NCBI RefSeq assembly: GCF_000204055.1
Contig: NW_006768774.1
Coordinates: 574,612-638,611, forward strand
From: Melampsora larici-populina 98AG31
Taxonomy: Eukaryota > Basidiomycota > Pucciniomycetes > Pucciniales > Melampsoraceae
Reading direction: 5' to 3'
DNA: 64,000 bases
This document shows positions 32,415 through 42,275 of the stretch, piece by piece. Numbering within the stretch: the first letter of the stretch is position 1; each line of letters starts with the position of its first letter. A program made the position numbers and the translations under genes. The notes beneath the pieces were generated by a model that was given only the letters and a program-made list of their open reading frames with translations, was not told where the DNA came from and ran no database searches.

Positions 32415-35400
32415 ATGCCTTGCATAGCAGTCAGGCGCACGAAAGAGAACCACGAAACGATACTTCTGAAAAAATTCAAAAACGAGATCCCTTACAACAT
32501 AGGGGAGTGTAACAATATTTGCGAACACTGCGGGGCAGCTCATTGGCTGAAGGAAAAGGTGGCTGCAAAGGGTATCACATCTCCAGCCCACTATTCAATG
32601 TGTTGTCGCGGTGGCCAGGTCGAGCTGCCTCAGCACTATTTCAATTTCCCACCAGTCCCCGAATTTCTGCAAGATTTGTTAACGGAGGATGATGCAGGTA
32701 AATCAGATCTTCCCTATCTGGCTATGAGAAGCTGACGTTTTGCATAGTGAGTCGGCGGTTTAGAGATAACATTCGGGCCTATAATAATGGATTGAGCTTT
32801 ACCTCTCTGGGAACCGAGATTGATCATTCGGTTAATGGGCCGTACGGCGTCCGATGCTTCAAAATGAAAGGCCAATTAGTACACAAAATGGGCACCATTC
32901 TTCCAGCTGATGGCAAGGAGGCCGCTTTCGCACAAATATATGTGATGGGCCCTGAATTGGAAGACGAGGCGGGTCACCGCGTTAACATGACGGGTGTGGA
33001 AGGACTTGACGTTAATATAATGAAAGCATTGCAGGATTTTATGGACGAATATAATCCTTACGCAAAACAGTTCCGGTCAGCGTACAAAATATGGAAGCGG
33101 GACGATACGGTGACAATCAGATTGAAAACGATCCCACCTACAGCTCATATGACGGCAAACCACGACATTCAAACGTATGCGCGTCCTTTGACTTCAGAGG
33201 TGGCAATGGTCGTCGGCAACGACAGTGATATTGGCGGTGGCGAGAGAGATATCATTCTCACTTCAAATGAGCGCGGTTGGGAAAGAATCTCTGACCTTCA
33301 CACAGGATATCTACCCCTACGTTATCCAGTTTTATTCCCCTATGGTCAAGCTGGATACGACAGTTACTATTGGGTTCCCAGTGAAAACAGTGAGTTTTGT
33401 TGACCTAACGTATAAAGGAGGAAAACTGATTTGGTGCTACAGATGATGGAGCTACAGTTTCTTCTCTGGCGTGGTTTGCTTACCTATTGTTCCGTCGAGA
33501 GGGAGAATTCCCGAACATTTTGGCGTCGCGGTTGCTGTTTCAAGAATTTTGCACCGATATGTATGCTTGCGTCGAACATAGCCACATGATGTACTTTCGG
33601 ACGCATCAAGAAGAAATTAGGTCAGAATTGTACACTGGGGCGGTTGAAGCATTGGGGCGGAATGATTTTACCATTGGGCGGCGTGTTATACTGCCGGCCT
33701 CCCATATCGGTAGTCCTAGAGCAATGGTGCAATTATACCACGACGCAATGGCCTTGGTACGACACTTCGGCCAACCGAGTTTTTTTATTACCATGACGGC
33801 AAACGACTTTTGGCCTGAAATCCAGGCAGAACTGCAATACGGCCAATCAGCAACGGATCGTCCAGACATCATGACAAGAGTGTTCGAAATGAGGTTGGCC
33901 GAATTGTTGAGGGATGTTAACAAAATGGGACAACTTGGTGATTGTATCTCGCACCTCTCGACGATTGAATTCCAGAACAGAGGAAGACCTCACTGCCATT
34001 TTATCCCTATCATGACGCGGGAATCAACGCCTCGGACCCCAGACGCTGTAGATCTTATCGTACGGGCGGAAATACCAGATAAGGAAACGGAGCCTCTGCT
34101 GTATGAGGTGGTAACGAAGTTCATGTTGCACGGGCCGTGCAAAAGTGGTAGCGCATGTTGGATTGACGGCGCCTGTCGTTTCAATTATCCGAAAGACTTT
34201 GCGGAGACGACAGTGATGACGGATGACACTTATCCAACGTACCAACGGCGCGACAACGGTGTGACCTGCGTGAAGAACAGGTATACCTATACTAATCGTG
34301 ATGTGGCGCCGTACAATGCGTATCTTTTATTGAAATATAACTGTCATATCAACGTTGAAGTCGCGGTTAGCTTCAATGCTTTGAAGTACCTATACAAGTA
34401 CATAACAAAAGGACACGACCGTGCGGCATTGTCCTTGGTTGCGGAGAATGAATTGGATACCTTTGTAGATGGGAGAAGTTTGACGGGTACGGAAGGTACG
34501 AAGAATGATTTAATCTTTTATGCGGACCTTAATAACACGTTTTTGTCTCCAGCGTGCTGGCGACTATTTCAATTCGTCATGTCGACGCGGTATCCAGCTG
34601 TGCAACGATTGATCCTACATATGCCAGGACAAAATCCATTATACTTCACGACGAACGCTGCGCTGAGGCGGCAAATCGAGTCTGGTTGAGCCGAAAGAAC
34701 GATGTTAACCGAGTTTTTCCGACTCTGCGACGAAGACTACATAATCCACAAAGAAAAGAATGCGAATATCATCGCAGTTGGCGCGAAGAAAGTAGAAATC
34801 GCAGTTTGCAGCCTGAGATATCCGCAGATGGTAGAATTTTTTGGTTGGAAAAAGACTACGAACACCTGGAAAGAGAGGACAAATAAGTCGAAGACGATCC
34901 CCCGAATATTTTTTGCTTGCATGTCACAAGGTGACAGGTATTTCCTTTGCCTTTTGTTGTTCAACGTCGCGGGACCAAGATCGTTTGAAGACCTCAGGAC
35001 GGTAGAAGGCGTTTTGTACGAAACATTTAACCAGGCGGCCGCTGCTCGCGGTTTATTGCTGAATGACGACCACTACGAGGCGACTTTAAAGGAATGCGCT
35101 CTGACTCATGGGGGTTTCCAACTGCAATCAATGTTCTGCCTTATATTAAAACACAGCCCGCCAAGTGATCCGTACCGGCTGTGGCAATTGTTTCAAAAAG
35201 AGTTGTCAGACGACTGCGCGTATGCAATAAAGAAGGTTGACAGAGACTCTGAGCCTACAGCTGAAATGATCACATGCTTGGGCCTCTACCGTTTGGGGGT
35301 AGCTTTAGAAGAAGTCGGTCTCACATTAGGGGATGTGTCATTGCCGAAGCCAGATTTGTCGTTATTGGCGGGTTATGGAACATTGGTTGGGGGATCAGAT

Positions 35401-36891
35401 GACGATCTCTTCACTCCGGAGGCAAGCATGTCTTATTTAGAAGTCTGCGTCAAAAAGATGAACAAGGAGCAACGTGTGATTTTCTGCGCTTTTAAGGATG
35501 CTGTTGTCAATAACTTGGGGGAATTGTTTTATTTGGATGGCCCCGGCGGGACAGGCAAAACTTTTGTACTGAATGTGATCCTACATTATTGTAATGCTCT
35601 GGAAAGAACGGCGGTGGCGGTGGCATCTTCGGGGATCGCGGCGTTACTATTGTACAGAGGCACTACGGCCCATTCCGGATTGAAAATCCCATTGAATGCT
35701 GATGAAGACTCAAGGTGTAGGTTGACGGAGAGGAACACAGCGGGCGTGAGGATGATGCAGCGTGAAGTTTTGATCTGGGACGAAGTGGCAATGCAGAACA
35801 AATACGACATTCAGTGCGTGGACCAATCATTACGTGAATTACGAGGCGTCAATTCCCCATTTGGCGGCATCAATGTCCTCTTTTCTGGAGACTTCCGCCA
35901 GACACTGCCTGTCATCCCGCGTTCGACGATTGCACAGCAGGCGGCGGCGTCGTTCAAGCGTTCGTATTTGTGGCCGTTGGTCAATCAGTTTGCGTTAGTG
36001 ACAAATGTGCGGTTGATGGGTAACGAGGACGAGCGTACAGAAAGACACGATCAGCAACAGAGATATGCGGATTGGTTACTTAAGCTGGGATCTGGAGAAC
36101 TGCAGGACGCAACGGATGCGATGGTCGATGTGGCAGCGGTCGATGTTCATTGTGTTCCTCCGACGGCTCTGTTCTCAAAGGAATTGGCCAACACCCTCTA
36201 CAGTGACGCCGCGGCTATGGCATTGAGGAAGGATTGGAGGCGTTTGGCTGAATATTATGCGGAAAGGTGCATCATCACTCCTCTCAACAAATCAGGGACA
36301 TCGATCAACGGGGATCTGCTTGAGATGATTGAGGGAGAAGACTTTATTGCCGAATCCATAGATGAGAACGATCCCTCCACGACATGCGAACCTCTGACGC
36401 CGGAAACGCTGAACGCATTGAACGTTGCCAATTTTCCTTCTCACTCGATGCGGCTCAAGCCAGGAATGCCTATTATTTTATTACGTAATCTCAATTTAAA
36501 GCAAGGATTATGTAATGGAACGAGGTTATTGATAACTCACGTCAAGAAAACTTTTTTGACATGCCACATTATGAACGGTCCTAAGCAAGGAATAGAAGTG
36601 ATGGTACCCCGTATCACGTTGCATCACGATGGCGACCATAACTGTCCTCTAGCGTTCTATAGATTTCAGTATCCTATTGCCGCGGCATTTGCGATGACTA
36701 TAAACAAATCACAAGGGCAGAGTTTGAAGGAATTTACGATATTCTTACCAAGTCCTGTCTTTTCGCATGGACAGCTTTATGTCGCGTTGGCGCGGTGCAC
36801 GTCGGTCGACAAAATCGCATTGTGTATGTCGAAAGAAACATTTACAAGACAAACACGGAACATCGTATTTAAGGCTATCTTAGTTGAATGA
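32415..36891 (+). CDS. Helitron RepHel (HUH nuclease-helicase), one in-frame TGA
   Basis: Three exons: 32415-32697, 32748-33389 and 33443-36891, with phases that agree, giving about 1,457 codons, the usual RepHel length. N-terminal zinc-like motif C-x2-C...CC (NICEHCGAAHW ... MCCRGGQ). Helitron-like domain continues to LRYPVLFPYGQ. HUH motif: FQNRGRPHCHFI. Tyrosine motif: YLYKYITKG. A single TGA at 34687-34689, in the same frame as the downstream ORF, splits Rep from helicase. The PIF1-like helicase has DGPGGTGKTF (Walker A), LIWDEVAM (Walker B), FSGDFRQTLPVIPRS, SGIAALLLYRGTTAHSGL and NKSQGQSLK ... QLYVALARCTS. The TGA sits in GGT-TGA, consistent with mutation of a CGA Arg codon. Nuclease and helicase together drive rolling-circle transposition; this copy needs read-through to make both. 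Confidence 0.9.
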
Positions 36892-38486
36892 CTCAGCAGT
36901 GACTTAATGTTATTTAGAATGTCTACAAAGTATGGTGAGCAGCTTGAGCTGAGGGAATGCATTGTAGCGTCTGATCAGTATTTGAGTGCTTATACCGTGA
37001 AAGTGGACGTCCGTGAAGTGTAGACCTGGGAATTGTAGATACGTTAAGTAGTTCGTGGTGATGTATAGAGCGCAAAGGAGAAAGCATTCTAATATCATGC
37101 GCGCCTTCAGGCTGCATTTTCCGGGCTTCCTTCTGCGGCTGAGCTGTGTGCAGGATATTGAAATATCGGAATGATGCCGTTGTAGATGATTTATGCTTCA
37201 GCAAAGAGCTGAATATCATACAGATGAAACATGACTAAGAACTGCATTGCACGGTACAAGGGTCAACATCCGTTGAGTTCACTGAGAGAGAACACGCCAT
37301 ACAACTAGGTTTAGACATTGACGTAGCATGGAGGAAGCACAATTCGTTGATGTTGTGAAAGTGTGAAACCGTGGTCTCAGGTTCGCAGCGACGCTATGTC
37401 AAACATGAATTGCTCAGTATCTGCATCATCTTGGAACGTTTAGCAATTGGATTGGACTGTGACTAATAGGACATGAGGAGGTCCCCGTCGTTGATGTTTG
37501 ATATTGACGTAGAAGTGAGTAGACCCGTTGGTGGAGACTAACTGATACGAGTTGTTTCTGGGATTATTTGCAACAGGTGGCTCTACGACCGTGACAGTGC
37601 ATGGTCCGATGTTGTTATACTGGCAATGGCAGTACAAAATTGTAAGTAATGCTATCTCGGAAGAATGGAGACGGAGCACATACCGACGGCTGATGCGTTT
37701 CGTTCATCTATGCTGTAATGATATCAGTTTTGGTTCGCGGAATGGGGATTGCAAGCTGTGGTTGTCTGGGTGTATTGCAATGGTAGGTGCAGGCAATTTC
37801 GCAATTCGATTGTGGGTGGGAAGAATGCGGCTTCGAAGCAGAACGAGTGCTTATAAATCTCTACAGTGGTTGGGTTGCGATTGATATACTGATGTTGTAT
37901 AAGCCGCACGTATCCGCGGCGCGGCAATGGGTGTGCAAGGAATGCATTAATGAACGATTCACGAGGCAGTAGGAAGACTGACAGAATGAAACCAACGGTT
38001 GTCAACGCCGAGGAGGGGCCTGAGAGAGGCAGTGGATTTGCGAAAACGACATCAATTAACAGCGGTGTAGATGACGTGGAGGTGGTAGCCGTGGCGTTGC
38101 TCGCGCTCGAAGGTTCATCGCAATGGGGCCTTACGTCGGCGAGGGGGTGTTAGGGTCGACACATGGCTCAAGGGTCCGGCGTGCTGCCGTCGCGACTACC
38201 AAGAACAATGTCGAGGTTCACGTATTGGCGTGCAGGGCTGGATAAGCAACATAGAAAAGCGGACGGAGTATTTAGAGCGGGACTGACCATCATATGAGGA
38301 GTGCTGCATCATCTATAACACGAGACCGGTGGAACGTAACTTTTGTCACTGTCTGATTCCTTCATAAATATCACCTCAGTTAGCAGCATGGAGAACGGAG
38401 AAGGCACTGAAAGACTACCTATGAGGCACGCTGGCATCTTCCGCGTCATGGATACTGTCAGTTGGTCATCTCGAATTTGATCAACC
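36892..38486. other. Helitron region downstream of RepHel, mostly unassigned
   Basis: Contains the weak family candidate at 37440-37619 (listed separately) and a plus-strand frame at 37,787-37,972 with C-x4-C and C-x2-C pairs (CGWEEC ... WVCKEC), which could be part of a zinc-binding exon. I found no complete splice model. The 36,920-37,440 part has no recognisable coding segment. Confidence 0.35.
37440..37619 (-). pseudogene. Possible fifth OB-fold-like family fragment (E)
   Basis: A 60-codon minus-strand segment after a CAG acceptor reads YNNIGPCTVTVVEPPVANN, then HFYVNIKHQRRGPP, to a TAA stop. The spacing of a beta-rich stretch followed by a KH-x-x-x-x-P motif resembles the end of exon 2 in genes A-D (LKHTDYDP, ATHEYRDP). 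The diagnostic 153-nt exon is not found downstream, so it is either a truncated member or a chance resemblance. Confidence 0.25.
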
Positions 38487-39211
38487 ATGGAGAATGGCGT
38501 TGCTGACGTTGCGTTTATAACACTTTGTTGCTCCATTAGGATATATGGCGTGGCGAGGATTTCGAAGCGGTGGATTATACTCCGACGACGATGGTGATGA
38601 ATAAAGATTTCGATTGCGCCGAGGTAAAAGTCTTGAAATCCTCCATTGGGAATTGCTTGCAGGCACGTCGTAGCTACATGATCGAAGGTCCTGTGGTGAC
38701 AAAGGGCGGAGGCGAATGTGTCATTTTTCCAGACGAGAGAAACGTGGCTGAAGTCGTGTTAGTAGACAACACAACATGTGCGAATCCGAAGAGGGTCATC
38801 GTCTCAGCGCGGGGTGAAATCTTTGATCGCATAGATCGTTGGTCTTTCAATGACGTGTTAGTGTTTGCGAGGCATCGGGAGTGGGACAAAGTGGTCAGTG
38901 TTTTGGATTTGGGGATTGATCTGATACTGACAGTGTTGCCCTTCAGGATGAGCAATGGGTCGAATTCAATGGCATGTATGCCTGCCGTAGAGGGACAATT
39001 GCGGACGGCGACGAGACAGTGCTTCGTGTTGGCAACGTCATGGATTTCATGGGGAAGATCAAAGGTTTCAATGACCCCATGAACGCGTGGTACATTGAGG
39101 TCAGCTGTTCGTAAAAATGAGCCGGGGCAAGGGAATACTGATGATGTATGGTCCATTCAGGTGACTGAAGTTTTGTTGGTTCGAGGAGTGCAACGGGTTG
39201 TCGGTCGGTAA
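38487..39211 (+). CDS. Helitron OB-fold-like gene C (spliced, 191 aa)
   Basis: Exons 38487-38507 (MENGVAD), 38540-38890 (351 nt), 38947-39099 (153 nt) and 39161-39211, all in phase 0 with GT-AG introns of 32, 56 and 61 nt. Exon 2 runs DIWRGEDFEAVDYTPTTM to VLVFARHREWDK, ending with the family H-x-x-[YW]-D motif. The 153-nt exon reads DEQWVEFNGMYACRRGTIAD, VGNVMDFMGKIKGFND and AWYIE, matching the G-x-x-V-x-F-x-G-x-I pattern of A, B and D. The last exon is VTEVLLVRGVQRVVGR. It lies about 350 bp from the Helitron 3' end. Presumed single-strand DNA-binding protein (inferred). Confidence 0.65.
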
Positions 39212-39533
39212 AGGAATGTCGTGTAATCATGAATATAGCTTTGTGTTGCTGAGTAAGAGGGAGATTAGATTGCGAAGTTCGACGGCAGGGAGTTATAGGC
39301 GGGAGAACGTGAAATGTGGAGGATGTGCATGTTGTGGTGCATTGGTGCGGTCTTTCGGGCATGATGGTGAAGCGCTGCGTCACGTTCGGCAAAGGAGCTG
39401 GGTGTGACGTGCATGTGTAGTTAAGACGCGCGTACATGTAACAGTATTTTTCAAGAATATAGGGATGTGCGTTGTGTTGTAATACATTTTGCATGATAAG
39501 TATTATGACAACATGGGCAACCCGTTGACGATG

Positions 39534-39562
39534 GGGGCGGCCCGCCGCCCCTGATGTTCTAG
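39534..39562 (+). other. Helitron 3' terminal hairpin and CTAG end
   Basis: GC stem GGGGCGG/CCGCCCC (39534-39540 and 39545-39551) with loop CCCG, seven nucleotides, then CTAG (39559-39562) followed by a T-rich flank. This is the standard Helitron transposition terminator signal. Confidence 0.9.
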
Positions 39563-39710
39563 TTCTTCATAGTAGAATTTATGGATTTTCTATCACCATC
39601 TTTATGGCGTCAAATTTTTTCCTTGTGTACTTCTGTACATCCAGGAAATTTTTCACAGCTGCCTTGAATCTTTTCCTTTAGTACTTCTGTACACCTAGGG
39701 AATCATTCAC
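39563..39710. repeat. Tandem quasi-palindromic repeat, right of Helitron
   Basis: Continuation of the repeat array seen at 25,101-25,218. CTTCATAG...ATCACCATCTTTATGG is the second half of the unit interrupted by the Helitron, followed by two more cores (GTGTACTTCTGTAC and TAGTACTTCTGTAC), each ending near AGGAAAT or AGGGAAT. Confidence 0.7.
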
Positions 39711-39813
39711 ACCAGAAAATCCAACATACTTCCTACTTCAAAATTGTTTTCAGATAGTCTGACTTTTATCCTTTGAATCATTATGCTGACATCAGATAAC
39801 CTTTCATTTACAG

Positions 39814-41080
39814 ATGGGAAAGAACTCTTCTCAGCTTGATTCTTTAGCCCCAAAGCAGGCTGAGAAGCGCCTAAGAAAGAAAGAACAACATAACCAGCTT
39901 TGCAGGGCCATTGTCCAAGAGCAACACGGTACCCCAAGTACAGCCAAAGTCCTTCGTATCCATCCTAACCGTCCTGATCTCCAAGAACGTATTATTGATC
40001 ATGGTCATGTTATCCTTGTTGATGCACTCACCAGGGAATTCATTACATCTATTTATACACTTCACAACAATGACAACACCAACAAGCATCTCAGAGCCAA
40101 ATTTGATTGGGCTGTACAAATCTTATATCATCATGGCCTTGCACATAAGCAGTGTGATATCAATAAAGCCCAAGAAGCTTTAGGTGATGCAAAGAGTGGT
40201 GAGATGTATCCTACCGGCTCTCGTGGTGGGACAGATAAAGGAAAGTCTGGTGGTAAGCTGATTTATCTTGAATCCTTTTATACCTTACTAAATTTGTGCT
40301 CTTTCAGGTCCATATGTATTAAATGAGTGGACTTGGAGCAATCCCCAGCTCATCAAGCAAGACATTGACCGCGTGAAACTTATGCCTTCCATTGAAAAAT
40401 TTATCTCAGAACTCTTTTTGTATCTTGTTCTCTCTGAATTCAAAGCAAACCTCAAGCTTGCACAAGAGTAGGGTATCTCCTCGGCATCTCCAACTTTCTT
40501 CAATACACTTGACCAATCCAGCTGTGGTGCCAACCTTGTAATCACTTGAGACAAATTTGCCAATGAATCACATTCAGACCCCCATGCATCTGGATGTGCT
40601 ATTGGACTTTTTTGTCTCATGGAACGTGATTCAGGTAGAGTCATATACCCCAAAGTAGCCAGCTCATCTCCACCATACCACATCAAGGGAGCTTAATTTC
40701 ATCTCAACAACTACAACACAAAAATATGTTTAAGCCACCACCCCAAAGTGGTTGTGTGGAATACAAAGATGCATCATCATAGCTCACATTCTCAAACTTT
40801 TCATTCCTCTGGAAAACCAGTGACACCCAAAAAGACCAATTGGACTAATTTTGGCTCTTCAATTCAAGTCTCACAAACCATTGTTGATTGAATTTGGTGT
40901 ATGCGCAAGAAACAAGCTGGTACGAGCAATAAGAGTTGGAATGATTCCAAAATTAAGTGTGTAAACAACTATGAAGATTAGATCAATAAAAGGTTGACTG
41001 CTCTCAAGGTCAAGAAAAAGCTCAACCCTCTTATTGAAGCGCAGATACAGGCTAGTCTTGCTAGTCTTTGGCGCTTATAA
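39814..41080 (+). pseudogene. Decayed spliced gene, possibly dioxygenase-like
   Basis: From ATG at 39814 (MGKNSSQLDSLAPKQAEKRL) the first exon runs to 40252. A clean intron 40253-40307 follows, and the frame then continues to 41080, interrupted by TAG, TGA, TAA, TGA and TAG but never shifted. The N-terminal part has a basic coil (RLRKKEQHNQL), then VLRIHPNRPDLQERIIDHGH and VILVDALTREF. The C-terminal part (IGLFCLMERDSG ... PPYHIKGA ... FHLNNYN ... VVVWNTKMHHHSSHS) has a His-rich beta pattern loosely like the TET/JBP 2-oxoglutarate dioxygenases that are expanded in basidiomycete transposons. That resemblance is weak and by eye only. Its leader intron probably holds the Helitron. Confidence 0.45.
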
Positions 41081-41374
41081 TCAAAGAGGATCTCTTATTT
41101 TTCCTTTTCATTATGTTTGAACCACATGTATTCCACTTCATATTGATATCATTGCATTTCAATCCAACATCAATTGACTTATACACTTTGCCTCTTTTAA
41201 ATTTTGTTTCCTTTTTATTTTTGAATTCTCGATTTGTTTGTATCTGTCAAATAATCAAGGCCAGAGTCATTGTCTAGTCTCTACGTGAGATCCACAAGAA
41301 TTGGGCATTGGCCTGCAACCACAGGTGTATATTAGTCTTTGGAGCTGCAGATCTCTCAAGCTACATCACTCCCT

Positions 41375-41951
41375 CACCATGTCCGTCCTGTATGAGTATG
41401 TTGACGTGCTCACACAAAACACATCTTGTAGAAGGTTGTTAAACCCTTCAAAGATGTCATTCAAAAATTGGACCAACCACCCTTTGTCTAAGTGAGACGT
41501 TGATCAGACATAGGCGGTCTGATCAAGTTGCTTCAACTCTGTTTCTGACAACAGTGATGCCAAACGGTACGAATTACGGAATGCAGTGTTTTTTCAGTTT
41601 TAGGGCAACAAGGGAGAGCAAACATTCAGGAGAGTGATACAAGAGCGTAGAATATCTTGTATCTTGGGTTCAATGCTCAAAAGCTTTTGTCATGATCTCT
41701 TGTCCCACTGAGACAGTGTCCAAGTCTCAAAGGGGAGGCCAAAATGGCCCGCCGTTGGAAAAGAAAGGGGCTATAGTATGAAGACTTTCTTTCAAAATCT
41801 GACAGACAATCAACAAACGGTAGGTTTTTGATTGCCTCTTAACAAAGGATTCACGTTTTCTACAGATGAAACTAAATGAAAACTTGTTCAAATTTTTCAC
41901 ACAACTCTCCGTGTGAGCACGTTGACGTGCTCATGGGGGACGGACATGGTG
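41375..41951. mobile_element. 577-bp TIR element with 3-bp target duplication
   Basis: Terminal inverted repeats of 41 bp (41375-41415 and 41911-41951), 34 of 41 identical, beginning CACCATGTCCGTCC; the right copy carries an 18-bp palindrome GAGCACGTTGACGTGCTC. CCT flanks both ends (41372-41374, 41952-41954). The insertion lies in the first of two diverged tandem copies of a roughly 80-bp host segment; the second copy (near 41,975-42,020, TAACATCACTCTCTGTTTATC) shows the uninterrupted site, supporting the borders. No transposase ORF. The superfamily is not assigned. Confidence 0.65.
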
Positions 41952-42059
41952 CCTGTTTATCTCTCCATGAATGGGAAATGTTGAGCAGCAGATCTTTTAA
42001 GTAACATCACTCTCTGTTTATCCTTTTTCTACTACTAATACTAGTAAAAACTTCAACCC

Positions 42060-42275
42060 AAATCCCTGGAAAAGCCTTTCTTTAAAGGTCCACTAACTGC
42101 AGCCTATACTTGTTTGGTACAAGTATAGAACTAGAATCTCAATTATCCGCCTTTAAACCTTGTAGATCATAATCCTTACAAGTCTATACACCTTCTTTAG
42201 TGATCATACTAGCCTTAAAGAAGCTAGTAGCTCACATCCACAGCCACAATGATTGCACTCACGGTTGGTTTAATC
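42060..42275 (+). repeat. LTR-like fragment related to the 6.3-kb solo LTR
   Basis: AAGGTCCACTAACTGCAG, a hairpin CTATACTTG...CAAGTATAG, and CACCTTCTTTAGTGA ... AGCTAGTAGCTCAC occur in the same order as AGGTCAACTAACTGAAG, AGTCTTTACTTG...CAAGTAAAGACT and CACCTTTTTAGTGA ... AAGTAGCTGACCCCTCAC in the solo LTR. It probably ends near ATCCACA (42,245). The left end is unclear and there is no confirmed target duplication. Confidence 0.4.

Larger units (their letters stand above)
25219..39562 (+). mobile_element. Helitron, 14.3 kb, near-intact
   Basis: The 5' end is TC at 25219-25220, preceded by A. The 3' end is an 18-nt GC hairpin (39534-39551; stem GGGGCGG/CCGCCCC, loop CCCG), 7 nt, then CTAG at 39559-39562, followed by T. 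That is the canonical Helitron A|TC...CTAG|T arrangement. The joined flanks CAGGAAA + TTCTTCATAG recreate the tandem-repeat junction CAGGAAAACTTTCATAG found uninterrupted at 25,132-25,148, which confirms both borders. It encodes RepHel (32.4-36.9 kb) and at least four OB-fold-like genes (A, D, B, C). CpG is visibly denser than in the flanks, and ORFs are long, so insertion is probably recent. Confidence 0.9.

Noticed and set aside
39534..39551. GC hairpin as an intrinsic transcription terminator
   Set aside because: No U-tract follows. Position and trailing CTAG identify it as a Helitron 3' end.
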